From NCBI GenBank assembly GCA_020697255.1, contig JAJFBE010000001.1, positions 372,001 through 436,000 of the forward strand: a stretch of 64,000 bases of DNA, given 5' to 3'. Within the stretch, counting starts at the first letter, position 1. Each line of letters starts with the position of its first letter. This DNA comes from Burkholderiales bacterium (lineage in GTDB: Bacteria > Pseudomonadota > Gammaproteobacteria > Burkholderiales > UBA11063). A model generated the notes under the pieces. It was not told the DNA's origin and did not search any database. It worked only from the letters and a program-made list of their open reading frames with translations. Below, in pieces: positions 54,770 through 63,763 of the stretch. The translations under genes were made by a program, and so were the position numbers.

Positions 54770-56215
54770 TTACTTTTTAGCTAATAGGTCTATAAATCCA
54801 TTTACAGGCATTTGGCTGAATTTGTTTTTATTGCTAATAACAGCTAAAATCTGCTCTTGTAACTTTGGAGTATATACTCTAGAGAGATTAGTTTTAAATT
54901 TGGCCATAAGTAGTGGAATTCCTTCGTCACGTCTACATTTATGCCCTACCGGATATTCACATACCACTTCATCTAATTTGCTGCCATCATTAAATTCAAT
55001 AGTTATTGCATTGGCAATTGATCTTTTATCCGGGTCCAAATAATCTTTGCTAAACTGCATATCTTCAATACAAACCATTTTATCTCTTAGTATATCAATC
55101 TGTGGGTTTTTTGCAACTTCATCCTCATAATCCGCCGCAGTCAAACGTCCATAAACCAAGGGAACCGCCACTATATACTGTATGCAATGATCCCGATCAG
55201 CCGGATTATATAACGGACCTTTCTTATCAATAATCCTAATCGCCGATTTATGCGTACGAATTGTGATTTTTTTTATTTGGCCTATTCTATTTTTTACTTG
55301 GGGATGCAAAATTATTGCACATTCTACCGCAGTTTGGGAATGAAATTCGGCCGGATAAGAAATTTTAAATAATATATTTTCCATAACATAAGTTTGGTAA
55401 TCCTGAGTAAACCTAAATGCCTGGCCTTTAAACGATACATCATAAAAACCCCATGTCTTGGCAGTAAGTGCTGACGGATAACCCATTTCACCAGCTTTAG
55501 CCATCAGGGCTAATCTCACTCCACGTGCAGTAGCATCCCCCGCTGCCCAGCTCTTTCTTGAGCCAGTATTAGGCGAATGACGATAAGTACGTAATGCCTG
55601 GCCATCAGTAAAAACTAGTGATAGTGCATTAATTGTTTGTTCCAAATTTAGACCAAGCATCTGTGCTGTCACAGCTGTTGATGCCAACTTAACTAAAATT
55701 ACATGATCTAAACCTACAGCATTAAACGAATTTTCTAATGCAATAACGCCCTGGATTTCGTGTGCTTTTACCATTGCAACCAATACGTCATGAATAGTTA
55801 ATGGTTGTTGCTTGTTTGCTATATTAGTTCTGGATAACCAATCAGCCACAGCTAAAATTGCCCCCAAATTATCTGAAGGGTGCCCCCACTCTGCTGCTAG
55901 CCAGGTATCGTTATAATCCAACCAACGAATCATGGTGCCAATATTAAAGGCGGCCTGAATCGGATCTAACTGATAGTTGGTTGCAAAAACTTTAGCTCCA
56001 TTTGGCACAATAGTACCAGGCACTACAGGGCCTAATAATTTGGTACACGCTGGGTAAGATAAAGCCTCGAGTCCGCAACCAATACTATCTAGTAAACAGT
56101 AATGTGCAGTCTCAAGAGCTAAATCGCTTTTAACCTGATAATTTAGCACGTAATTAGCAATATCTATTAAAACTTTATCAGGCTGGGGGCGAACATTTGA
56201 AAAAGAAGAACTCAT
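54770..56215 (-). CDS. prpD: 2-Methylcitrate dehydratase
   Basis: Dehydrates 2-methylcitrate to 2-methyl-cis-aconitate in propionate breakdown. The 481-residue MmgE/PrpD protein shows LDYNDTWLAAEWGHPSDN near the N-terminus, the RKSWAAGDATARGVRLALMA segment and the C-terminal EYPVGHKCRRDEGIPLL, all typical of E. coli-type PrpD. It is the last gene of prpB-prpC-prpD, 16 bases after prpC. No prpF/acnD pair and no PrpR regulator are in view. Confidence 0.95.
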   Translation of the reverse strand: MSSSFSNVRPQPDKVLIDIANYVLNYQVKSDLALETAHYCLLDSIGCGLEALSYPACTKLLGPVVPGTIVPNGAKVFATNYQLDPIQAAFNIGTMIRWLDYNDTWLAAEWGHPSDNLGAILAVADWLSRTNIANKQQPLTIHDVLVAMVKAHEIQGVIALENSFNAVGLDHVILVKLASTAVTAQMLGLNLEQTINALSLVFTDGQALRTYRHSPNTGSRKSWAAGDATARGVRLALMAKAGEMGYPSALTAKTWGFYDVSFKGQAFRFTQDYQTYVMENILFKISYPAEFHSQTAVECAIILHPQVKNRIGQIKKITIRTHKSAIRIIDKKGPLYNPADRDHCIQYIVAVPLVYGRLTAADYEDEVAKNPQIDILRDKMVCIEDMQFSKDYLDPDKRSIANAITIEFNDGSKLDEVVCEYPVGHKCRRDEGIPLLMAKFKTNLSRVYTPKLQEQILAVISNKNKFSQMPVNGFIDLLAKK

Positions 56216-56231
56216 AAATACCTTTTATAAA

Positions 56232-57380
56232 TTAGCGTTTATCAATTGGTATAAACTCCAGATTATCCGGGCCGGTATAGTTTGCACCCGGACGAATAAT
56301 CTTACCATCAATACGCTGTTCAATAACGTGTGCGCTCCAGCCAGTAACTCTGGCAATTACAAATAATGGTGTGAACATATTGGTTGGCACATCCATTTTA
56401 TTATAACTAACTGCAGAAAACCAGTCCAGGTTGGGAAACATTTTTTTAGTCTCCCACATAAGTGTCTCAATACGGCTAGCAATATCAAATAACTTACAAT
56501 CATGTGATGCTAAAGATAAATCTTTAGCTACTTGCTTTATAACCTGATTGCGCGGATCACTTATCGTATAAACCGGATGCCCAAAACCAATTATCACTTC
56601 TTTATTTTCAATTCGCTTGCGAATATCTGCCTCTGCAACTTCCGGGTTAACATAACGATTCTGAATTTCTAAGGCAACTTCATTAGCACCGCCATGTTTA
56701 TAGCCCTTAAGTGCTCCAATCCCGCCGCAAATCGCCGAATAAATATCTGAGCCTGTACCGGCAATTACCCGAGAGGTAAATGTTGAAGCATTGAATTCAT
56801 GCTCAGCATATAGAATAAGCGAAATATTCATAGCATGCGCCCATAATTCATTTGGTTTTTTGCCATGTAATAAATGTAAGAAGTGGGCCCCTACTGAGTC
56901 ATCATCTGTTTCTACTTCAATACGTTTATTATTATGACTAAAATGATACCAATAGACTAATATTGAACCCATACTGGCTAATAGCCTATCGGCAATTAAT
57001 CTGGCCTTCTCTTGATTTTGCACATCTTTTTCAGGCTCTGCACATCCTAGCGCTGATACTCCGGTTCTAAGTACATCCATTGGGTGTGATGTACTGGGTA
57101 ATTGCTCCAGGACTATTTTTACCGAATTAGGTATTCCACGTAATTTAGTTAAGTGCTGTTTATATGCTTTTAACTCCGCTACTGTTGGCAATTTACCATA
57201 AATTAATAAATATGCCACTTCCTCAAATTCGCAATTAGCTGCCAGATCATGAATATCGTAACCACGGTAATGTAAATCATTGCCTTGGGAGCCGACTGTA
57301 CAAATAGCCGTATTACCTGCTACCACTCCAGATAAGGCTACAGATTTTTTGGGTTTAAATTGCTGTTTATCTTCACTCAT
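56232..57380 (-). CDS. prpC: 2-Methylcitrate synthase
   Basis: Condenses propionyl-CoA with oxaloacetate. The 382-residue citrate-synthase-fold protein is about 50 residues shorter than the GltA in this window and lacks its N-terminal domain. It has [23 protein letters not shown] at the N-terminus. The active site is seen in [29 protein letters not shown] and the [11 protein letters not shown] Asp. It directly abuts prpB, which supports the methylcitrate rather than TCA assignment. Confidence 0.93.
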   Translation of the reverse strand: MSEDKQQFKPKKSVALSGVVAGNTAICTVGSQGNDLHYRGYDIHDLAANCEFEEVAYLLIYGKLPTVAELKAYKQHLTKLRGIPNSVKIVLEQLPSTSHPMDVLRTGVSALGCAEPEKDVQNQEKARLIADRLLASMGSILVYWYHFSHNNKRIEVETDDDSVGAHFLHLLHGKKPNELWAHAMNISLILYAEHEFNASTFTSRVIAGTGSDIYSAICGGIGALKGYKHGGANEVALEIQNRYVNPEVAEADIRKRIENKEVIIGFGHPVYTISDPRNQVIKQVAKDLSLASHDCKLFDIASRIETLMWETKKMFPNLDWFSAVSYNKMDVPTNMFTPLFVIARVTGWSAHVIEQRIDGKIIRPGANYTGPDNLEFIPIDKR

Positions 57381-58262
57381 CTATTTACCCTCCGTACTAT
57401 TTAATTGATCTAACTTTTGTTCATATGAATAATAGTCAAGATACTTATATAAGTCATCCCGGCTTTGCATTATATCCAGTACATTTTTCTGGCTGCCATC
57501 TTGTTTGATTGTTTCATAAACTTTAAGTGCTGCAGCATTCATTGCGCGAAAAGCTGATAGCGGATATAAAACCATATCAACATTTACACTATTTAATTCC
57601 TCTACCGTAAACAATGGTGTAACGCCAAATTCGGTAATATTTGCCAGTAACGGGACTTTAATATGCTGTTTAATTTGCCGGTACATATCAAGTTTTGTAA
57701 CCGCTTCAGCAAAAATCATGTCTGCACCTGCTTTCACATATGCTTCCATACGCTTAATTGCAGAGTCTAACCCTTCATTGGCAATTGCATCAGTCCTGGC
57801 CATTACCACAAAATCCGGATCGGTTTTAGCCCCAACCGCTGCTTTAATCCGATCAACCATTTCTTCACTAGAAACTATAGCTTTATTTGGACGGTGCCCA
57901 CACCGTTTAGCCGCTACCTGATCTTCTATATGACATGCCGCAGCGCCGATTTTTATTAATGATTTTACTGTTCGCTCTATATTAAATAAGCCACCAAATC
58001 CGGTATCAATATCCACTAATAAGGGTAAATCGCAAACCCGCGTAATACGCTCTATATCAATTAATACATCATCCAAAGTTGTAATACCCAAATCCGGCAC
58101 ACCCAATGAACCAGCGGCTACCCCACCACCAGATAAATAAATTGCATTATAGCCACTATGCTTTGCCAGCAGTGCATGGTAAGCATTAATTGCTCCAACA
58201 ATTTGTAATGGTTTACTCATCTCTAATGCCCGGCGAAACTTGGCTCCGTTGCTAGTTATCAC
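57381..58262 (-). CDS. prpB: 2-Methylisocitrate lyase
   Basis: Cleaves 2-methylisocitrate into pyruvate and succinate. The 293-residue TIM-barrel protein of the isocitrate-lyase family carries the active-site loop KRCGHRPNK and the upstream DIDTGFG metal-binding segment. ICL proper would have KKCGH in a much longer chain. It is the first gene of the prp operon; its stop codon abuts the prpC start. Confidence 0.95.
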   Translation of the reverse strand: MITSNGAKFRRALEMSKPLQIVGAINAYHALLAKHSGYNAIYLSGGGVAAGSLGVPDLGITTLDDVLIDIERITRVCDLPLLVDIDTGFGGLFNIERTVKSLIKIGAAACHIEDQVAAKRCGHRPNKAIVSSEEMVDRIKAAVGAKTDPDFVVMARTDAIANEGLDSAIKRMEAYVKAGADMIFAEAVTKLDMYRQIKQHIKVPLLANITEFGVTPLFTVEELNSVNVDMVLYPLSAFRAMNAAALKVYETIKQDGSQKNVLDIMQSRDDLYKYLDYYSYEQKLDQLNSTEGK

Positions 58263-58420
58263 GGCTACTCCTTAGTCTAGTTTTTAAAGAACATATTATA
58301 ACATCAAAATAAGTATATGGATTGCCACGCTGTACTCGTAATAGCGAATTGCAAGATGAATATAGGCAGAGAATATACAAGATTTATGCTAAAATTACGG
58401 TTTATGCTTCGGGGATGACT

Positions 58421-58966
58421 ATGAAAAACAAACAATTTATTGTATTTATAACTTTTGCCCTATTTTTGGCAATGATTCCGGCTGCCAATTATACACTATT
58501 ACATTTTGGATCCAGCTGTCCAGAAAACCAGCCATGTGTAATCCCGGTATGGTTTTACCCGGTAGTCTATGCTCCATCAGGTGTATTATTTGCCGGAGCT
58601 GCATTTGTCCTACGCGACATTTTACAACGGCTATCAAGCTTATGGCTATCATTATTTGCAGTACTTTGTGGTACTATAATAAGCTATAAATATGTAAATG
58701 CCGATCTGGCTGTTGCCGGCAGCGCTGCGTATTTCTTATCAGAACTTACCGATACCTATGTATATACCTACCTACAAAGATATAGTTTAATTTTGGCGGT
58801 TTTTATCTCAGCCTGTGCCGGCTTAATTGTTGATTCAATGGTTTTTCTACATATGGCATTTCATAGTTATCAATTTCTACCTGGTCAGATTATTGGCAAA
58901 TTATTAGTAGTAATTTTATGCCTTCCGGTTATAAAACTTAGCCGAAGATTAATAAGGTCATTTTAG
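58421..58966 (+). CDS. VUT-family queuosine precursor transporter
   Basis: A 181-residue integral membrane protein with five to six segments, of the VUT (YhhQ/DUF165) family that takes up preQ0/preQ1. The signature SAAYFLSELTDTYVYTYL is visible, as is PSGVLFAGAAFVLRD. I start it at the ATG at 58421 with GGGGA upstream; the ATG at 58415 is also possible. Longer frames run into a degenerate repeat. It leads the que gene block, giving the cell both uptake and synthesis of the precursor. I searched by eye for a preQ1 riboswitch upstream and did not find one. Confidence 0.85.
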   Translation: MKNKQFIVFITFALFLAMIPAANYTLLHFGSSCPENQPCVIPVWFYPVVYAPSGVLFAGAAFVLRDILQRLSSLWLSLFAVLCGTIISYKYVNADLAVAGSAAYFLSELTDTYVYTYLQRYSLILAVFISACAGLIVDSMVFLHMAFHSYQFLPGQIIGKLLVVILCLPVIKLSRRLIRSF

Positions 58967-58975
58967 GTAAATAAT

Positions 58976-59791
58976 ATGCTTGAACAAAGCCAACTTGGCA
59001 AAGTATCCGAATATAAATCATCCTATAACCCTCAGCTGCTATTCCCAATTCCACGGGTAATTAACCGTACTGAATTGGGTATTGATGACAGGAACCCGGG
59101 ATTTTATGGTGCAGATATATGGAATCACTACGAAGTATCATGGTTAAACCTCTCAGGTAAACCATGTGTTGCAATAGGTGAAATAATCTATCCGGCCAGT
59201 ACCGCCAATATTATTGAATCAAAATCCATGAAACTATATTTTAATAGTTTTAATGGTACCAAATTTGAAAACAGTAACCAAATGAGTGAAACGGTAATTA
59301 AAGATTTAAGTAAATCTGTTGGAGCTCCTGTAGAGTTTCGCTTATTGCCCGTTGATACTCAAACTAAATTAATCAAATTTGAGGGTACCTGCCTAGATAA
59401 TTTGGATATTGAATGTGATATTTATAAACCACACCCTGACTACCTTTTCTGCGAAGATAATCAAATCACGGAAGAGTTATATACAAATCTACTCAAATCA
59501 AACTGTATGATGACATTACAACCTGATTGGGCAAGTGTGCATATAAAATATAGCGGATTACAAATAAATCATGAAGGTTTACTTAAATATATCATTTCAT
59601 TAAGGGATAATAATGAATTTCACGAACAATGTATTGAACGGATTTTTCATGATATCAGGACTAAATGCAAACCAGATTCATTAACAGTATATGCCCGTTA
59701 TACCAGGCGTGGCGGTCTTGACATTAATCCGTTTAGGACAACTGAAAAAGATTTTACACTCCCTGAAAATAACCGGCTTATTCGTCAATAG
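58976..59791 (+). CDS. queF: NADPH-dependent 7-cyano-7-deazaguanine reductase
   Basis: Reduces preQ0 to preQ1 in queuosine synthesis. The 271-residue length marks the bimodular (E. coli-type) QueF. The active-site Cys lies in LKSNCMMTLQPDWASVHIKY. The NADPH/substrate region RDNNEFHEQCIERIF and the C-terminal YARYTRRGGLDINPFR are conserved. It follows the transporter gene by nine bases. Confidence 0.95.
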   Translation: MLEQSQLGKVSEYKSSYNPQLLFPIPRVINRTELGIDDRNPGFYGADIWNHYEVSWLNLSGKPCVAIGEIIYPASTANIIESKSMKLYFNSFNGTKFENSNQMSETVIKDLSKSVGAPVEFRLLPVDTQTKLIKFEGTCLDNLDIECDIYKPHPDYLFCEDNQITEELYTNLLKSNCMMTLQPDWASVHIKYSGLQINHEGLLKYIISLRDNNEFHEQCIERIFHDIRTKCKPDSLTVYARYTRRGGLDINPFRTTEKDFTLPENNRLIRQ

Positions 59792-59808
59792 AACACTAGG
59801 AGAATCAT

Positions 59809-60486
59809 ATAAAAGCAGTACTAATTTTATCCGGAGGCTTAGATAGCTCTACACTTGGCTACTGGCTTCGGGCAAATAACTATAAAGAGCTTATTTGCAT
59901 TACATTTAACTATGGTCAAAAACAAATTATAGAACTTGAGTCAGCTAAGAGTATTGCTAAAGAACTTGGTGCATCCCATCATATTTATGACATATCTTTT
60001 ATTAAAGATCTTCTATCACATTCAAATTCCAGCCTCACCAATCCGGATATTATAATTCCTCATGGTGAATATACAAAAGAGAATATGCAATCAACGGTTG
60101 TACCCAACCGCAATTCAATGCTTTTAACTATTGCCTGGACTATTGCCTGTATCCACAAGGCTGATATCTTAGCTTATGGCGCACATACAGGAGATCACTA
60201 TATTTATCCGGATACACGTCCTGATTATTTAAATGCAATAAATTTATCCCTACGTATGGGTAGCAAAGATTGCCGCCAGGAAAACCTAAACCTGATAGCC
60301 CCGTTTATTAATTGGGATAAATCCGCAATTATCCAGGAAGGCGCTAAGCTTGGCGTCCCTTTTGAACTAACCTGGACTTGTTATGAAGGTGGTGAAACGC
60401 ACTGTGGTTTATGTGGCGCATGCAGTGAGCGGAAAAAAGCTTTTGCTCTGGCAAAAATTTCAGATCCGATAGTTTATAGAGATTAG
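59809..60486 (+). CDS. queC: 7-Cyano-7-deazaguanine synthase, apparent ATA start codon
   Basis: Converts 7-carboxy-7-deazaguanine to preQ0 using ATP and ammonia. The PP-loop SGGLDSST is encoded at 59827-59850 and the zinc ligands lie in CYEGGETHCGLCGACSERK. The protein aligns from its first residues with the family pattern (xKAVLILSGGLDSS). The first codon is ATA at 59809, six bases after a strong GGAG (59799-59802); an in-frame TAG lies just upstream and no ATG, GTG or TTG occurs before the P-loop. The next ATG, at 60085, would remove the P-loop. So initiation is probably at ATA, or ATG has mutated. Confidence 0.85.
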   Translation: MKAVLILSGGLDSSTLGYWLRANNYKELICITFNYGQKQIIELESAKSIAKELGASHHIYDISFIKDLLSHSNSSLTNPDIIIPHGEYTKENMQSTVVPNRNSMLLTIAWTIACIHKADILAYGAHTGDHYIYPDTRPDYLNAINLSLRMGSKDCRQENLNLIAPFINWDKSAIIQEGAKLGVPFELTWTCYEGGETHCGLCGACSERKKAFALAKISDPIVYRD

Positions 60487-60490
60487 AAAA

Positions 60491-60913
60491 ATGGTTAAAT
60501 TTAGCGTTATACGCGAACATGAAATCCAGGCCGGGCACCGGGTTTATGGACATATGGGTAATTGTGGCAATCTGCATGGACATTCTTACGTTTTTCAGTT
60601 TCATTGTACAAACAATAATTTGGATGATTTAGGTATGGTGGTTGATTTTGCCGTGATTAAAAGTACTTTATGCAAATGGCTGGATGATAATTATGATCAT
60701 CGTATGATATTATGGGAAAATGATCCTTTGGCTCATGAATTAGTAAAATTTGACCCCTCAGTAGTAATAGTTCCATATAACCCAACTGCAGAGAATATTG
60801 CACAACATTTATTAATGGTAGTCGCACCAGAAATATTACAAGGTACCAAAATACAACTTACCAAAGTAACAATCCGAGAAACTGCAAAGTGTAGTGCCAT
60901 TTGCGAAGTATAA
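60491..60913 (+). CDS. queD: 6-Carboxy-5,6,7,8-tetrahydropterin synthase
   Basis: Makes 6-carboxytetrahydropterin from dihydroneopterin triphosphate, the product of FolE encoded at 61669. The 140-residue QueD/PTPS protein has the zinc ligands in HRVYGH and NLHGHSY, with the catalytic Cys in GNCGNLHGH. It lies four bases after queC. Confidence 0.93.
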   Translation: MVKFSVIREHEIQAGHRVYGHMGNCGNLHGHSYVFQFHCTNNNLDDLGMVVDFAVIKSTLCKWLDDNYDHRMILWENDPLAHELVKFDPSVVIVPYNPTAENIAQHLLMVVAPEILQGTKIQLTKVTIRETAKCSAICEV

Positions 60914-60925
60914 TAATTTATATCT

Positions 60926-61609
60926 ATGCAAAACTCTCAGCAATATCCAATAAACGAAATATTTGTAACACTTCAGGGAGAGGCCGGTTTTGCCGGCACT
61001 CCAAGCGTATTTATACGCTTACAAGGCTGTGATGTTGGCTGTGGATGGTGTGATACCAAACATACCTGGAAAGTTAATCAAAAAAATGAAATCGACTTTA
61101 ATAACCTATTTAATAAAAGCGATGATAAAAATAGTTGGGCAACTGCCACTGCCACTCAAATCACCAGGTGCATTGAAACTAATTACCCGCACATCAAACA
61201 TATAGTTATTACCGGCGGCGAGCCTGCTATGTACGATCTGCGTCCATTATGCCAAGCTCTTGAAAATTTGGGTAAAGACATTCAAATTGAAACAAGCGGT
61301 ACTTATGAACTTAAAATTCCTGATAGCACCTGGGTAACATTATCACCCAAAATAGATATGCCAGGCGGTAAACCTGTTCTTTTGAAATGCATAGTAAGAG
61401 CAAATGAAATTAAAATGCCAGTTGGCAAGCTAGCTGATATTCAAAAGTTAAAGTCTTTTTTAAGTGCTAACCAGATACCAGCTAATACTAAAATTTGGTT
61501 GCAACCATTATCTCAAAATAAAACCGCAACTAATTTGTGTGTAGAACATGCATTATTAAATAATTGGCGGTTGAGTTTGCAGACACATAAATTTATCAAT
61601 ATCAGGTAA
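60926..61609 (+). CDS. queE: 7-Carboxy-7-deazaguanine synthase (radical SAM)
   Basis: Rearranges 6-carboxytetrahydropterin to 7-carboxy-7-deazaguanine. The 227-residue radical SAM protein has the cluster motif GCDVGCGWCDT (Cys-x3-Cys-x2-Cys) and the SAM-binding ITGGEPAMYDL. The N-terminus IFVTLQGEAGFAGTPSVFIRL is diagnostic for QueE. It completes the order queF-queC-queD-queE. Confidence 0.95.
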   Translation: MQNSQQYPINEIFVTLQGEAGFAGTPSVFIRLQGCDVGCGWCDTKHTWKVNQKNEIDFNNLFNKSDDKNSWATATATQITRCIETNYPHIKHIVITGGEPAMYDLRPLCQALENLGKDIQIETSGTYELKIPDSTWVTLSPKIDMPGGKPVLLKCIVRANEIKMPVGKLADIQKLKSFLSANQIPANTKIWLQPLSQNKTATNLCVEHALLNNWRLSLQTHKFINIR

Positions 61610-61614
61610 TGTAC

Positions 61615-61658
61615 CTGGACCCCCGCCTGCCACACGCGTGTGTACGCGAGAATGACAT
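61615..61658. repeat. dRS3-like repeat with an extra inner palindrome
   Basis: TGGACCCCCGCC at the left and TACGCGAGAATGACAT at the right form the familiar repeat ends, with CACACGCGTGTG, a 12-bp palindrome, between them. It separates the convergent queE and folE genes. Confidence 0.55.
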
Positions 61659-61668
61659 ATAAGGCCGC

Positions 61669-62325
61669 CTAGGGATTCATCATATTATATATTACTGTTT
61701 GTAATTGTTGATTACTTGCAAATTGCCCGCCAAATTCTACTGTCATATTTTTGGTGTCATCATGACGCACACCGCGAATAGCAATGCAGTGATGCTTAGC
61801 CTTAATCCCAATTGCAATATCTTCAGTACTTAAGATTTTTTGGAGGGCATAAAATATCTGCCTGGTTACTCGTTCTTGTACCTGCGGGCGTTTGGCAAAA
61901 AAATCTACCACACGGTTAAGCTTACTTAGGCCAATTATTTTATCTTTTGGAATATAAGCAAGGTAAGCATGCCCAGAAATCGCTACCATATGGTGTTCAC
62001 AAGTTGAATTAAATGAAATGGCTTCAGAAAATACTCCCCGATGATAAGCATAATTATTGGGATTAGTAGTCATTTTAGGAAAATTATTATAATCAAGCCC
62101 ATAAAACAAATCATTAATAAAAAACTTGGCAGTCCGCTTTGGAGTGTCGGCAACTGATGCATCGCTCAAGTCCATACCGATTACTTCTAACAACTCTGCC
62201 ACTTTTTGTTCTATAAGTGCAAAGTTATTTGAATTTAATTTATTAAAAAAAGCAGGGCTTTCTACCTGCTTATCCATTAAATGTTTATGAATAATAAGCC
62301 CCAACTCGGGATCTTTAGAATACAT
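61669..62325 (-). CDS. folE: GTP cyclohydrolase I
   Basis: Converts GTP to dihydroneopterin triphosphate, the common precursor of folate and queuosine. The 218-residue type IA enzyme has the zinc-binding STCEHHMV, the PKDKIIGLSKLNRVVDFFAKRPQVQE core and a C-terminal HHCIAIRGV with the second Cys/His ligands. It converges on the que operon whose QueD uses its product. Whether this is the only folE cannot be told from the window. Confidence 0.95.
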   Translation of the reverse strand: MYSKDPELGLIIHKHLMDKQVESPAFFNKLNSNNFALIEQKVAELLEVIGMDLSDASVADTPKRTAKFFINDLFYGLDYNNFPKMTTNPNNYAYHRGVFSEAISFNSTCEHHMVAISGHAYLAYIPKDKIIGLSKLNRVVDFFAKRPQVQERVTRQIFYALQKILSTEDIAIGIKAKHHCIAIRGVRHDDTKNMTVEFGGQFASNQQLQTVIYNMMNP

Positions 62326-62347
62326 TGCAAATCCAAAATAAGATAAA

Positions 62348-62423
<76 letters not shown>

Positions 62424-62554
62424 AAAGTACAAGATTATAACATAGGTAGCCGCTTCATAAAAAATGTTTAATTGTGTTCTCTCTCTAGTAATATGTAGTA
62501 CAATAACGCATGTAGCACAAGCATAAAGAGATAATTCATTAACGGGAGATTATA

Positions 62555-62941
62555 ATGGATGATATTAAAAAATTTCTTGCGTCCCCTGCTTTTGCAGTAA
62601 TTGGAGCATCAAATAATCGAGATAAATTTGGTAATAAAGTGTTACGCTGTTACATTACAAACCATAAAACAGTTTATCCTATTCATCCGATTGAAAAAGA
62701 AGTTGAACAACTAGCCTGCGTAAAATCTGTTGCCCAATTACCAGATACAGTTGAAAGTATCTCTATCGTAACGCCACCGCTATTAACCGAAAAAATTATT
62801 AGCCAGGCTATTACTAAAGGAATTAAAAATATCTGGATGCAACCAGGGGCAGCCAGCCAGGCAGCCATTGACGAATGCGTAAAAAATGGAATCAACGTCA
62901 TTGCTAATGGACCGTGTATTTTAGTTGAATTAGGCTGCTAG
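62555..62941 (+). CDS. CoA-binding domain protein (YccU-like)
   Basis: A 128-residue single Rossmann-fold protein of the CoA-binding domain family. FAVIGASNNRDKFGNKVLR is the nucleotide-binding start, followed by YPIHPIEKEV and IWMQPGAASQAAIDECVKNGINVIANGPCILVE, where the Cys in the last stretch is typical. The physiological role is poorly defined; it resembles the N-terminal part of succinyl-CoA synthetase alpha. A GGGAG site precedes the ATG. Confidence 0.88.
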   Translation: MDDIKKFLASPAFAVIGASNNRDKFGNKVLRCYITNHKTVYPIHPIEKEVEQLACVKSVAQLPDTVESISIVTPPLLTEKIISQAITKGIKNIWMQPGAASQAAIDECVKNGINVIANGPCILVELGC

Positions 62942-63026
62942 TAATAACCGCTATACTAGAACAGATTGCAGCTATAATAAAGCTGCAATATGATCAGGTA
63001 TGTTTTATTGAAAGATATTAACTCAT

Positions 63027-63740
63027 ATGGCTATACCTACCCCGCATATTGAAACCCCTGAACAAGGGATAATCGCCCCTATATTAATCATGCCAGGCGA
63101 TCCACTTCGCGCTAAATTTATTGCAGACACGTTTCTAACCGAAGTTGTACAATTTAATACCGTGCGCAATATGTTTGGTTATACCGGAAAATATAAAGAT
63201 AAAAAAATATCTGTTATGGGCAGCGGTATGGGGATGCCAAGTATTGGCATTTACTCTTATGAGTTATATTCATTTTATAATGTTGAACAGATTATCCGGG
63301 TTGGCTCTGCCGGGTCATACGATAAGGATGTAAAAGTCTATGATATACTTTTGGCAAAAGAGGTATGGAGCGAATCTACATATGCTAAAACCCAAAGTGG
63401 TGAAACCAGCGCTATCCTTAAACCAGATGCCGGATTAAATAAACAAATTTTAGACGCAGCTAAAGAACTCAATATACCAGTTTTGGAAGCCAGGATCCAT
63501 TCATCTGACGTATTTTACCGCCAAAGATTTGAAGATTATATTGATATACGTAAAAACCACAACTGCGTTGCTGTAGAAATGGAATCATTTGCTCTTTTTG
63601 CTAATGCACAAGTGCTTAAGAAAAAAGCAGCATGTATATTAACCATCTCTGACTCCTTAGTAACACATGAAGCTACCGGCGCTAAAGAACGTCAGGATGG
63701 GTTTAGTAAAATGATAACCTTAGCTCTTGAATCAATATAA
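63027..63740 (+). CDS. deoD: Purine-nucleoside phosphorylase DeoD-type
   Basis: Phosphorolysis of purine nucleosides in salvage. The 237-residue, E. coli-type hexameric enzyme has MPGDPLRAKF (phosphate-binding), MGSGMGMPSIGIYSYEL, VGSAGSYD and VAVEMESFALF with the ribose-binding Glu; the catalytic Asp is in TISDSLVTHE. The length is normal. It converges with the gene at 63764. Confidence 0.95.
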   Translation: MAIPTPHIETPEQGIIAPILIMPGDPLRAKFIADTFLTEVVQFNTVRNMFGYTGKYKDKKISVMGSGMGMPSIGIYSYELYSFYNVEQIIRVGSAGSYDKDVKVYDILLAKEVWSESTYAKTQSGETSAILKPDAGLNKQILDAAKELNIPVLEARIHSSDVFYRQRFEDYIDIRKNHNCVAVEMESFALFANAQVLKKKAACILTISDSLVTHEATGAKERQDGFSKMITLALESI

Positions 63741-63763
63741 ACCAATGAATCAACCAAAGCGCT

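Noticed and set aside
58263-58420. Possible preQ1 riboswitch before the que block
   Set aside because: No preQ1-I type stem with the A-rich tail or preQ1-II pattern could be found by eye. The region contains only a degenerate repeat.
58322-58420. N-terminal extension of the VUT transporter to 58322
   Set aside because: It needs a TTG start and the extra residues are coded by a repeat-like sequence. The ATG at 58421 has GGGGA at proper distance.
60085-60486. queC as a short protein starting at 60085
   Set aside because: This would remove the ATP-binding SGGLDSST loop, which is intact upstream in the same frame with a good ribosome-binding site.
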